Below, one piece after another: positions 7,041-13,772 of a stretch of DNA of 16,674 nt. The notes under the pieces are model-generated. The model was not told the origin of the DNA, searched no databases, and worked only from the letters and a program-made list of their open reading frames with translations. The translations under genes were made by a program, and so were the position numbers. Each line of letters opens with the position of its first letter. Position 1 is the stretch's first letter. The stretch spans positions 1 to 16,674 of the forward strand of contig DAOTUB010000341.1 in assembly GCA_034437455.1 (NCBI GenBank), in the 5' to 3' direction. Source of the DNA: DAOTUB01 sp034437455. GTDB lineage: Bacteria > Chloroflexota > Anaerolineae > B4-G1.

Positions 7041-8189
7041 ATGTTCAGATACAGGCTCTTATGTCTTGCGTCATTCATCCTGTTGCTCGTCAGCGCGTGT
7101 GGGAGCGAGCGCACGGTGGCCGAGGAACGCGCTTACCGGGCCGCGCGTTCCGAGGGCGACATTCTCATCGGCGCCGCGGCGGACCCCGACGGCTGGATGT
7201 GGAAGGGGATCTGGATGGCCGTCGAGGAGATCAATGGAGCCGGCGGGATACTGGGCCGGCAGGTGCAGGTGATCCAAAAATATGACGAATCGTCGCCGAC
7301 CCAGGCCAAGCTCGTCGCCCAGCAGTTTGCCAGCAACCCGGACATGGTCGCAGTGGTCGGCCATTGGGGCTCGGATATAGCGATCTCCGCCTCGGCCACC
7401 TACGAGTTCGCGGGGCTTTTGATGATCTGCCCGGCGGCGACCAGCCCAAAATTGACTGAGCAAGGTTTCAGGCTGGTGTTCCGAACCAGTCCCTCGAACA
7501 AACAGGTCGGGCCGCAGTTGGCGAGCTTCGCGGCCAGCCAGGGATATGAGCGGATGATGATCGTATCCGCAAAGGACGCCTATGGCCGTGGATTGGGCAA
7601 CGTCTTTGAAATGCAGGCCGGGAAGGAGGGCATCACGATCGTCGATCGGGTGTCGTACCCGGACGGCGCAAGTGATTTCACTCCGCTTCTGACCCACTGG
7701 AACGAGTTGGATTTCGACGCCGTCTTTGTCGCCGGAACGAATCCAGAGACCGCTTACTTTGTCGACCAGATCCGGGCACAGGGGATCGCTCAGCCGATCC
7801 TGGGGGGCGAGGGGTTGGCGACCGAGGTGCTCTGGGAGATCGCCGGAGAGGCAGCCGAGGGGGTGATGACCGCCACGTATTTCCACCCCGACGATCCCCG
7901 GCCCGAGGTGCGGCGATTCAAGGCCGACTTTCAGGAGCGGTACTCTGTTCCGCCCGACGTCTGGGCGGCGCAGGGGTACGACGCGGTCTATTTGCTGGCT
8001 CACGCGATGGAAGCGGCCGGCTCCACCGTCCCGGAGGAAGTGGCGGGGGCGCTGCGTTCGACCCAGGGCTGGCCCGGTGTCACGGGTTCGCACACCTTCC
8101 AGGAGAACGGCGATGTGGTGGACAAGCCGATCGTGCTGGACGTCGTGCGAGACGGTGCGTTTGAGTATTACGCCAGTTTAGAGGACTGA
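7041..8189 (+). CDS. Branched-chain-amino-acid-type solute-binding lipoprotein
   Basis: 382 aa; ATG at 7041 with GGAG 5 nt upstream, and 34 nt after the exporter stop, so probably the last gene of the same operon. An N-terminal hydrophobic stretch ends in the lipobox LVSAC with Cys20, so the protein should be lipid-anchored outside the membrane. The body follows the type-1 periplasmic binding fold (Peripla_BP_6, LivJ-like): GAAADPDGWMWKGIWMAVEEI, NGAGGILGRQVQVI, VAVVGHWGSDIAISA, and AAQGYDAVYLLAHAMEAAG near the end. LivJ-like proteins usually bind amino acids, amides or short peptides for uptake, but no LivH/M/F/G permease or ATPase genes are here. Its ligand is unknown. It may sense or capture a ligand linked to export (inference). 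The last 22 nt overlap the convergent gene. Confidence 0.85.
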   Translation: MFRYRLLCLASFILLLVSACGSERTVAEERAYRAARSEGDILIGAAADPDGWMWKGIWMAVEEINGAGGILGRQVQVIQKYDESSPTQAKLVAQQFASNPDMVAVVGHWGSDIAISASATYEFAGLLMICPAATSPKLTEQGFRLVFRTSPSNKQVGPQLASFAASQGYERMMIVSAKDAYGRGLGNVFEMQAGKEGITIVDRVSYPDGASDFTPLLTHWNELDFDAVFVAGTNPETAYFVDQIRAQGIAQPILGGEGLATEVLWEIAGEAAEGVMTATYFHPDDPRPEVRRFKADFQERYSVPPDVWAAQGYDAVYLLAHAMEAAGSTVPEEVAGALRSTQGWPGVTGSHTFQENGDVVDKPIVLDVVRDGAFEYYASLED

Positions 8190-9025
8190 TCCTCGACGGT
8201 GAAATGCTGACGACAGAACGCCAGCGCCCGGCGGAGCGCCGCCAGGCATTTCGCCTCGTCGTCGGCGTCCAGGGCATCGGGGTGGCTCTCGACGGTGATG
8301 ACGCCGGGGTAGCCATCGCGGGCCAGCCGGTGCAACAGTTCCCCCAGCGGCAGGCGGCCATCCGGCGGCGAGCGATGCTCCCGACCGTCAAAGTTCGAGA
8401 GATGCACGTGGGCCACCCGCTCTCGCAGTTGCTCATAGACCGCCAACAGATCTCCCTCCCAGGTTCCCACGTGGGTCGTGTCGAGCGTCAGGTGTGGGAA
8501 TTGCTCCAGTTCGTCGGCGCTGTTGAGGGCGTAATAACTGACCTTGGTCCCAAGCAACCGGTGGCAGGGCATATTCTCGACGGCAATCGTAATGCCCGCC
8601 TCGACCTCGAATTCTGCCAGGCCGTTGCGCAGAAAATGGTAGTAAGGCTCGCGGCGCGGGATCGGCGCCAGCAGGCGGAAGGGGCGCATCCGATAGGCGT
8701 GCCAGTGGCCCATGATGGCGTGGAAGCGGAACGGCAGATGGGTCACGACTGTCGGCACGCCAAGCTCCTGAGCTAACGCCACCGTGCGTTGGAGCCGGCC
8801 CAATTGATCGTCGGGCCAGCCGGCCACGCCAAAGACAAAGGGATTGTGCACGGCCAAGATGGGCAACCCATAGTCGTCGGAAAGCCGCCGCAGGTAGGCC
8901 GGGTGGCGGGTATCCCAGCGTTGATCCACCAACACCTCCATCCCATCGTAGCCGGCCTGGGCCGCCAGTTCAAAGACGCGGGCGGTGCCATAGTTGTAAA
9001 GTGAACCAGTAGAAAGCGCGATCAT
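8168..9025 (-). CDS. Sugar phosphate isomerase/epimerase (xylose-isomerase-like TIM barrel)
   Basis: 285 aa from the ATG at 9025. The frame is open upstream, but this start has GGAGAG 6 nt before it and begins with the family-typical MIALSTGSLYNYG. The pattern is the AP-endonuclease-2/xylose-isomerase-like barrel, with likely metal ligands and acid-base residues in ILAVHNPF, VVTHLPF, ITIAVENMP (Glu), LTLDTTHVGTW (Asp and His), VAHVHLSNFDG and ITVESHPD (Glu and His). The family isomerises or epimerises sugars and related compounds; the substrate cannot be read from sequence. Its start overlaps the stop of the HAD-Nudix gene (ATGA), so the two are translationally coupled. Its 3' end overlaps the solute-binding lipoprotein gene by 22 nt on the opposite strand. 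Confidence 0.85.
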   Translation of the reverse strand: MIALSTGSLYNYGTARVFELAAQAGYDGMEVLVDQRWDTRHPAYLRRLSDDYGLPILAVHNPFVFGVAGWPDDQLGRLQRTVALAQELGVPTVVTHLPFRFHAIMGHWHAYRMRPFRLLAPIPRREPYYHFLRNGLAEFEVEAGITIAVENMPCHRLLGTKVSYYALNSADELEQFPHLTLDTTHVGTWEGDLLAVYEQLRERVAHVHLSNFDGREHRSPPDGRLPLGELLHRLARDGYPGVITVESHPDALDADDEAKCLAALRRALAFCRQHFTVEDQSSKLA

Positions 9026-10140
9026 AATTTTCTCTCCGTTGTTGTCTCGTTGCCGTTGCTCAGGGCAAACTGCGCCCGCCGCACCCATTCTTTCTCTGCT
9101 TCAAAAGTCAGGGCCGCCAAGGCTTCGTTCCAGGTGAGCCAGATAGACTCAAATTGCTCTTCTGCAGGCTGGGCCGGCTCGAAAGCCGGATCCACAAGGG
9201 TCATCAAAAAATACCGTTCGGTGCGCACGACCTGCCGCTCTGCGTGAGCGAACCGGACGACTTGAGTACCCAGGTCGGTTTTCAGGATCAGTTCGGCGTA
9301 ACCGCTCTCCTCGCGAGTTTCGCGCAGCGCCGTCTCTTGCGCGCTCTCGCCTGGTTCGATGTGTCCTTTGGGCAGCCGCATCTGGCGCAGACTGGGTCGG
9401 CGCAGCACCAACACGCGGTCATCGTGCACGACGACGCCCCCGGCAGCGGTGTAGCGCACGTACTGAACGTTCAGTAGATCGCCTAGCGCCTCTCTGACCT
9501 CGTTCAAGGAGGGAAAGATGCAGTAGGCGCTGGAAAAGTGGGGCGGCGGGGTCCTCTCGTTCGGCACGGCCAGGCAGACCATCCCCGCCGTGACAGCGGA
9601 CTCGACCCCTAACGGAGCATCCTCCAGCGCCAGGCAGCTATCGGGAGAGATGCCCAACCGCTCTGCCGCCAGCAAAAAGACGTCGGGAGCGGGCTTGCCT
9701 CGTTCTACCTCATCTCCCCGGGCAATCGCCTGAAAGCGAGATTCCAGCCCCAGGGTTTGCAGCGCCAGCGTCACGTACCGACGATGGCCGGAGGTGGCGA
9801 CCCCCAATGGAAGATCGCGGGCGACCAATTCATCCAGCAAGGAATAGAGGCCGGGGCGGGCCTGGAGGCGAGTGGGGACCGCTTCCAAGAATAACTGATC
9901 CCGTTCAGCCATCGCTTCCTCGGCGCTGATGGGGAGTCGGAATCGCTCACAGATGAAACGCGAAGAGTCGGCCACCCGCATCCCCAGAACATCACGAAAC
10001 GTCTGCTGGTCCATCTGATGCCCGTAGCGAGTCAGCACCTGGTTCCAGGACCACTCGGCCAGCGGTTCGCTGTCCGCCATCAGGCCATCCAGATCAAAGA
10101 TGATCGCCTGCCCTGAAAGATGTGCGGTATGTTGATTCAT
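9022..10140 (-). CDS. HAD phosphatase-Nudix hydrolase fusion
   Basis: 372 aa, ATG at 10140 with GGAG about 6 nt upstream. Residues 1-225 are a beta-phosphoglucomutase-like HAD hydrolase: nucleophile motif FDLDGLMADSEP (Asp16, Asp18), motif II ATSGH (Thr116-Ser117), Lys149 in RGKPAPD, and motif IV ALEDAPLG (Glu173-Asp174). Residues 226-372 are a Nudix domain, with a box from Gly259 to Tyr281 that keeps Gly259, Glu265, Arg273-Glu274 and Glu277-Glu278. Thr275 stands where the box usually has a hydrophobic residue. The first domain should remove phosphate from a small molecule such as a sugar phosphate; the second should cleave a nucleoside diphosphate derivative. Both look active. Co-translation with the sugar isomerase-like gene suggests a shared sugar or nucleotide-sugar substrate (inference). 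Confidence 0.88.
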   Translation of the reverse strand: MNQHTAHLSGQAIIFDLDGLMADSEPLAEWSWNQVLTRYGHQMDQQTFRDVLGMRVADSSRFICERFRLPISAEEAMAERDQLFLEAVPTRLQARPGLYSLLDELVARDLPLGVATSGHRRYVTLALQTLGLESRFQAIARGDEVERGKPAPDVFLLAAERLGISPDSCLALEDAPLGVESAVTAGMVCLAVPNERTPPPHFSSAYCIFPSLNEVREALGDLLNVQYVRYTAAGGVVVHDDRVLVLRRPSLRQMRLPKGHIEPGESAQETALRETREESGYAELILKTDLGTQVVRFAHAERQVVRTERYFLMTLVDPAFEPAQPAEEQFESIWLTWNEALAALTFEAEKEWVRRAQFALSNGNETTTERKL

Positions 10141-10219
10141 TCAAGTCTCCAGTTTTTCTGCTCTCCATTCTGTGTCCATCTCATGATTCCAACGACTCAA
10201 TGTCAACACACGCCGCGAC

Positions 10220-10247
10220 ATTATAGCACATTCTTCGTCAGGCTCAA
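10220..10247 (-). promoter_or_regulatory. Promoter of the HAD-Nudix/isomerase operon
   Basis: Read on the minus strand: TTGAGC (10247-10242), 16-bp spacer, TATAAT (10225-10220), a perfect -10. The start site would be near 10213, leaving a leader of about 70 nt before the ATG at 10140. Confidence 0.65.
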
Positions 10248-10309
10248 TTACGATCATCAGGCGATTGCCCTACGACTATCTTACGCTTTTGTCCAGCTCG
10301 ACGCGATTC

Positions 10310-10338
10310 TTGCCGTTCTTGGACCTCTGTGTTACACT
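10310..10338 (+). promoter_or_regulatory. Promoter of the GT-C gene, probably leaderless
   Basis: TTGCCG (10310-10315), 17-bp spacer, TACACT (10333-10338). The ATG at 10347 is only 8 nt past the -10, where the transcript itself should begin, and no Shine-Dalgarno sequence precedes the ATG. A leaderless mRNA is therefore predicted. Confidence 0.5.
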
Positions 10339-10346
10339 ACGGCGCG

Positions 10347-12284
10347 ATGAAAGCTTTTCTGCATTCGCTGACTCATCCCGCCGTCGCCTCCGCTCTCGTC
10401 GCGCTGGCGCTCACGGGCCTACTGTACGGGGACGCGCTCGCGCTGCCGCTCTTTTCCGACGATCTGGTGCAGATTCCCTGGCTAGAGTCGATCTCGTGGC
10501 GCGAGTTGTGGACCAGCCCCAGTCCCTACGGCTATTATCGTCCCTTGTGGTACACGCTCTGGCGTTTGTGGGGCACGTTCGTTGGCGGACTTTATCCGGC
10601 GGGATTACATCTCCTCAACCTGATCGCCCATTTCGCCGCTTCCTGGCTCACCGGTCTGCTGGCTGCGACCTGGACGCGCTCCACATCAATTCGTAGAGGC
10701 CAGGCACTCTCTGCCTTTCTTGCCACGGCCCTGTTCGCCACCTTTCCTTTCTCGCGTCAGGCCGTCGCCTGGCCCGGCGCGCTGTACAACCCCGTGGTCA
10801 GCGGTATGGCGGCTGGCGCTCTGCTGGCCTACGACCGTGGCCGCCAGGGTCACGGGATGCGCTGGATCGGGCTGGCGCTACTGCTCGCCGCGCTGGCTCC
10901 GTTCCATTATGAAAGCGGTATGCTGGTCGGACCTCTGGTGTTGCTGGCGGAGGGGTTGGGATGGCTGCAACATCGCTGGGAACGACGCTCGTGGTGGCCG
11001 CTGGCCTTCGTCGGCTTGTTCTTGAGCATATTTGCGATCTGGCGCGGTATGCGTGGCGCTGGCGTCACCGGCTTTGGCCTCAATCCAACCGATCTGTGGC
11101 GCAACGTGGGCTATCTGGCGCAAGGCCTGATCTACCCCACCGCGCCGCTGGCCCAATGTCTGGCCGGGTGGCTGGGACTCGCCCCCGAACTCGTGCTGTG
11201 GCTCGTGGCCCTGCCAACGCTGGCGCTGCTGACGTGGGGCGCGCTGCGATGGAACCGGGATGTGTTCTGGCTGGGAGCATGCTGGTTCGCGCTCTTCGCT
11301 TTACCCCCGGTAATCTCGATGAAGGCCGACTGGTTCGCGCTGGCTCCACGTTTTCTCTACATGACGGCGACAGGCGTCGCTCTGATGTGGGCGGCGGCTG
11401 CGAGCGCCTGGATCGCCCGACTGCGCCTCTCCTGGCGTGTGGCGCTGACCGTGATCGTGCTGGCGGCCCTGCTGACCCCGGCGGCTCTCTTCGTCCGCGA
11501 CGGGATGCGCCTCTATCGAATGGCCGGTGAGAGCATTTGGGATGCTGCACAAGCCGCTACCCACGAGCGGCCTGTGCTGTTTGTCAATTTACCCAAACGG
11601 ATCACGCCGCACGGTCGCGTCTATCCCCTGGGTTTCGAGGGCGTCACTCCTTTGCCCACGCGCGTCACCGCCGAGGGGCTGGTCTACGTTCACACGGGCA
11701 TCCACGACGCAGTCGAGGCCATCGCCTTTGGTATCGTGGCGACGGAGCAACCGGCGGGCTATGACTATGAACTCTTTGGCCAGACGGTCGGTTGGGAGGA
11801 ATTGGCGGCGGCCGCTCGTCGAGCACGCACCGTCTACCTGGCGCGATACGAGGCTGAGCGCATCCGCCTGATCGAGGTTGGCTCAGTGGGCGGGGCTGTT
11901 CCGTTGAATGGGTCGCAGGCTCGCTTCCGAGATCTCGTAACGTTGCTGAACGCGACGTGCACTTGCGACGAGACCGGGCAGGTACATCTCACCGCCTGCT
12001 GGCAGACCGAGGCGAATGTAAAGGCAGATGTAACCGTATTTGCACACCTGCTCGGCCCTGATGGCGCGCTCGTCGCGCAGGCCGATGGTTACCCGCTGCT
12101 GGGGATGCTTCCCTTCTGGCTGTGGAATTCCGGCGAGGTCGTGCGCGACGTGCGCTACTTTGATCCTGTGTCGCCAGGCGAGTACACCGTCAGGCTGGGA
12201 TTGTGGGAATTGGCGACCGGGGAGCGATGGCTGGCCGATGGTCACCCGGATAGCGTTCTGGTTTTGTCCGTCCGTTGCCCGTAA
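10347..12284 (+). CDS. GT-C-like multi-pass membrane protein with C-terminal beta domain
   Basis: 645 aa from the ATG at 10347; the 6-codon extension upstream would overlap the promoter. About ten hydrophobic helices span residues 10-400. The N-terminal part resembles GT-C glycosyltransferases of the dolichyl- or undecaprenyl-phosphate-sugar type: an Asp-Asp pair in LFSDDLVQIPWLE (Asp38-Asp39, first external loop), then YYRPLWYTLWRLWG and a helix-rich LHLLNLIAHFAASW. The last 120 residues form a soluble region (VHLTACWQTEANVKADVTVF, HLLGPDGALVAQADG, SPGEYTVRLGLWELATGERW), a beta-sandwich-like domain that I recognise from membrane glycosyltransferase-type proteins of Chloroflexota. Transfer of a sugar or oligosaccharide at the cell surface is likely, with donor and acceptor unknown. 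It stands alone, with its stop 6 bp from the convergent HEAT gene. Confidence 0.7.
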   Translation: MKAFLHSLTHPAVASALVALALTGLLYGDALALPLFSDDLVQIPWLESISWRELWTSPSPYGYYRPLWYTLWRLWGTFVGGLYPAGLHLLNLIAHFAASWLTGLLAATWTRSTSIRRGQALSAFLATALFATFPFSRQAVAWPGALYNPVVSGMAAGALLAYDRGRQGHGMRWIGLALLLAALAPFHYESGMLVGPLVLLAEGLGWLQHRWERRSWWPLAFVGLFLSIFAIWRGMRGAGVTGFGLNPTDLWRNVGYLAQGLIYPTAPLAQCLAGWLGLAPELVLWLVALPTLALLTWGALRWNRDVFWLGACWFALFALPPVISMKADWFALAPRFLYMTATGVALMWAAAASAWIARLRLSWRVALTVIVLAALLTPAALFVRDGMRLYRMAGESIWDAAQAATHERPVLFVNLPKRITPHGRVYPLGFEGVTPLPTRVTAEGLVYVHTGIHDAVEAIAFGIVATEQPAGYDYELFGQTVGWEELAAAARRARTVYLARYEAERIRLIEVGSVGGAVPLNGSQARFRDLVTLLNATCTCDETGQVHLTACWQTEANVKADVTVFAHLLGPDGALVAQADGYPLLGMLPFWLWNSGEVVRDVRYFDPVSPGEYTVRLGLWELATGERWLADGHPDSVLVLSVRCP

Positions 12285-12298
12285 AGCCGCTCACGGCT
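12285..12298. terminator. Small hairpin between convergent stops
   Basis: AGCCG-CTCA-CGGCT is a perfect 5-bp stem between the stop of the GT-C gene (12282-12284) and the stop of the HEAT gene, which lies in the loop (12291-12293). No long T tract follows on either strand, so termination here would be weak or Rho-dependent. Confidence 0.3.
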
Positions 12299-12869
12299 GG
12301 AAAAACACCATTCCTACTCCCATCCGCTCCAATGCCTCCTCGGCATAATGGGTGACGGCGGCGCTGGGGTCGTCGAGAGCGGCGCAGAGGGCCGGGATGG
12401 CTTCCTCGGCCCGGATGGCGCAGAGGGCGCGGGCGGCTCCTACTCGTGCAGCGGTGTCCCCCTTTTCCAGAGCGGCGATGAGGGTTTCCACGGCAGGCTG
12501 GCCAAACCGCGCCAGAGCGTCAGCGGCCAGTCGGGCAACGTAAGCGGAGGGGTCGGAGAGGAGGGCCGCCAGTGGCTCGACGGCCTCTGGAGGCTGCAAG
12601 GCTGCCAGCCCCGTCACTGCACAGGCTCGCACATCGGGATCAGGGTCCTCCAGCACGGTGATGAGCAGCTCGCCTGCGGCAGTGACGCCAACGGCGGCCA
12701 GAGCGCGAGCGCCCCACCAGCGACGGTCGGGGTCGGCGTCGGCCAACAAGTCGCGCAGCAGGGGCAACGCCGCGTCGCCCAGAGGGTTCAGGGCGAGCGC
12801 GGCTTTTTCGGTGCGGGCATCGTCTCCGGCGGCGATGGCGTCCAGGAATATCTGGAGTGCGTCAGGCAT
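12291..12869 (-). CDS. HEAT-repeat protein
   Basis: 192 aa from the ATG at 12869 (MPDALQIFLDAIAAG), preceded by AGGAGAGG about 5 nt upstream. It consists almost wholly of about five HEAT or PBS-lyase-type helical repeats with recurring patterns such as DPDRRWWGARALAAVG, DPDPDVRACAVTGLAAL, DPSAYVARLAADALARFG, DTAARVGAARALCAI and DPSAAVTHYAEEALERMG. These make a protein-binding solenoid; no catalytic residues, signal peptide or membrane helix are seen. The gene overlaps the end of the GIY-YIG gene by 8 nt and is the last of the minus-strand run. Its partner is unknown. Confidence 0.85.
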   Translation of the reverse strand: MPDALQIFLDAIAAGDDARTEKAALALNPLGDAALPLLRDLLADADPDRRWWGARALAAVGVTAAGELLITVLEDPDPDVRACAVTGLAALQPPEAVEPLAALLSDPSAYVARLAADALARFGQPAVETLIAALEKGDTAARVGAARALCAIRAEEAIPALCAALDDPSAAVTHYAEEALERMGVGMVFFQP

Positions 12870-13302
12870 TGAACCTCTCCTCAAAAATGGACTCGCTTAC
12901 AGCACGAGCGAACACGCCCAGGTTTGGCAGCGAGTCAAAGTGGATCAGGTGAGCCAGGCAGCGACAATCGGAAGCGCCGAAACGAGGCGCGGGAATGGAA
13001 GCGTCGGGGAGCCTGGACAATATCTCGGCCCATGCGCACTCCCGTTTCCCATCTCCGATGGCGTACCAAACGGCAACCGGATGAGCGTGAACGCGCAGAT
13101 AGTCCACGTGCCAGTGCAGGGGTTTGGACGAGCGCCGGTGTCGGGAGACGCGGGCAGCCAATCCGCCGGGTCCGCGGGCGCTACCGACGTAGACATACCA
13201 GCCGTCTGGGAGTTGGAAGCGACCCAACCGCCCGACGTCAACGGTTGCAGGACACGGCAGATGCAGGATCAGCACATACGTCCCGGCGTTCTCAGGGGGC
13301 AT
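12862..13302 (-). CDS. DUF123-type GIY-YIG nuclease-family protein
   Basis: 146 aa. The pattern fits the DUF123 branch of the GIY-YIG superfamily: GTYVL (7-11) as the GIY strand, GWYVYVGSA (34-42) as the YIG strand, Arg and His in RVSRHRR (51-57), HWHVDYL (63-69), Glu93 as the candidate metal ligand, and GASDCRCLAHL (109-119). Biochemical roles in this branch are poorly known; it resembles an extension of some archaeal endonuclease III proteins, so DNA binding or repair is plausible but unproven. The start overlaps the preceding gene by 11 nt and its Shine-Dalgarno is poor, so reinitiation is likely. Confidence 0.85.
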   Translation of the reverse strand: MPPENAGTYVLILHLPCPATVDVGRLGRFQLPDGWYVYVGSARGPGGLAARVSRHRRSSKPLHWHVDYLRVHAHPVAVWYAIGDGKRECAWAEILSRLPDASIPAPRFGASDCRCLAHLIHFDSLPNLGVFARAVSESIFEERFNA

Positions 13303-13522
13303 ACATCCGTCGCTGCCACACCACGCCTGCGCCCCAGGCCATGAGACATCCCAGCGCCAGCAACCCGATCCCCAACCCGTCGTAGGTTCGGATCGTGTGC
13401 TGCTCGTCGAATTGATAGAGTGCCGGGCCTTCCTGGGAGTCGGGCAAGATCAAGGCCGTCAGCCCGCCCAACAGCAGCAGCACGGCCAGCGCCGCCATCA
13501 GGATCACCAACCACTGGAACAT
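13292..13522 (-). CDS. Small two-helix membrane protein, function unknown
   Basis: 76 aa from the ATG at 13522 (MFQWLVILMAAL), 4 nt after the stop of the Trm112-like gene. An in-frame upstream extension would run into that gene and begins with an Arg-rich stretch, so it is unlikely. Helix 1 spans about residues 3-26 and helix 2 about 48-67, with a polar loop between (LPDSQEGPALYQFDEQHTIRTYDG). I recognise no family. The tight packing supports real expression, although no good Shine-Dalgarno is visible. Confidence 0.65.
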   Translation of the reverse strand: MFQWLVILMAALAVLLLLGGLTALILPDSQEGPALYQFDEQHTIRTYDGLGIGLLALGCLMAWGAGVVWQRRMYAP

Positions 13523-13526
13523 CGGG

Positions 13527-13772
13527 CTACTCGGCCGGCGGCGGAACCGGCAGATCCTCGACAGCCACATTCGTCCACTTGTCCCCTTCCTCGATCAGCA
13601 TCACGGGGATCTCGTCGCGGATGGGGTACTTGCGGTCACAATCGGCCTCCTGGCAGACGAGCCAGCAGTCGTGAACCAATTCCAGTCGGCCTGGATCGTC
13701 GCCGGGCTTGCGGGTCTCGCCGCTGACGCAGTAGGGGCAGCGGAGAATTTCAAGTAGATCTTTGCTTACCAT
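13527..13772 (-). CDS. Trm112-like zinc-ribbon protein
   Basis: 81 aa from the ATG at 13772, with AGGAGA 8 nt upstream; the longer open frame upstream is antisense noise over the TPR gene. LLEILRCPYC (Cys12, Cys15) and LVCQEADCDRKYPIRDEIPVML (Cys40, Cys45) fit the zinc ribbon and the YPIRDEIPVML signature of the Trm112/UPF0434 family. Eukaryotic and archaeal Trm112 activates methyltransferases that act on tRNA, rRNA or release factors; bacterial versions are less understood but could likewise stabilise a partner. No methyltransferase gene is nearby. It has its own promoter inside the 3' end of the TPR gene. Confidence 0.9.
   Translation of the reverse strand: MVSKDLLEILRCPYCVSGETRKPGDDPGRLELVHDCWLVCQEADCDRKYPIRDEIPVMLIEEGDKWTNVAVEDLPVPPPAE

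Noticed and set aside
7071..8093. 340-aa minus-strand ORF
   Set aside because: Antisense to the solute-binding lipoprotein, with no domain pattern and no ribosome site judged convincing.
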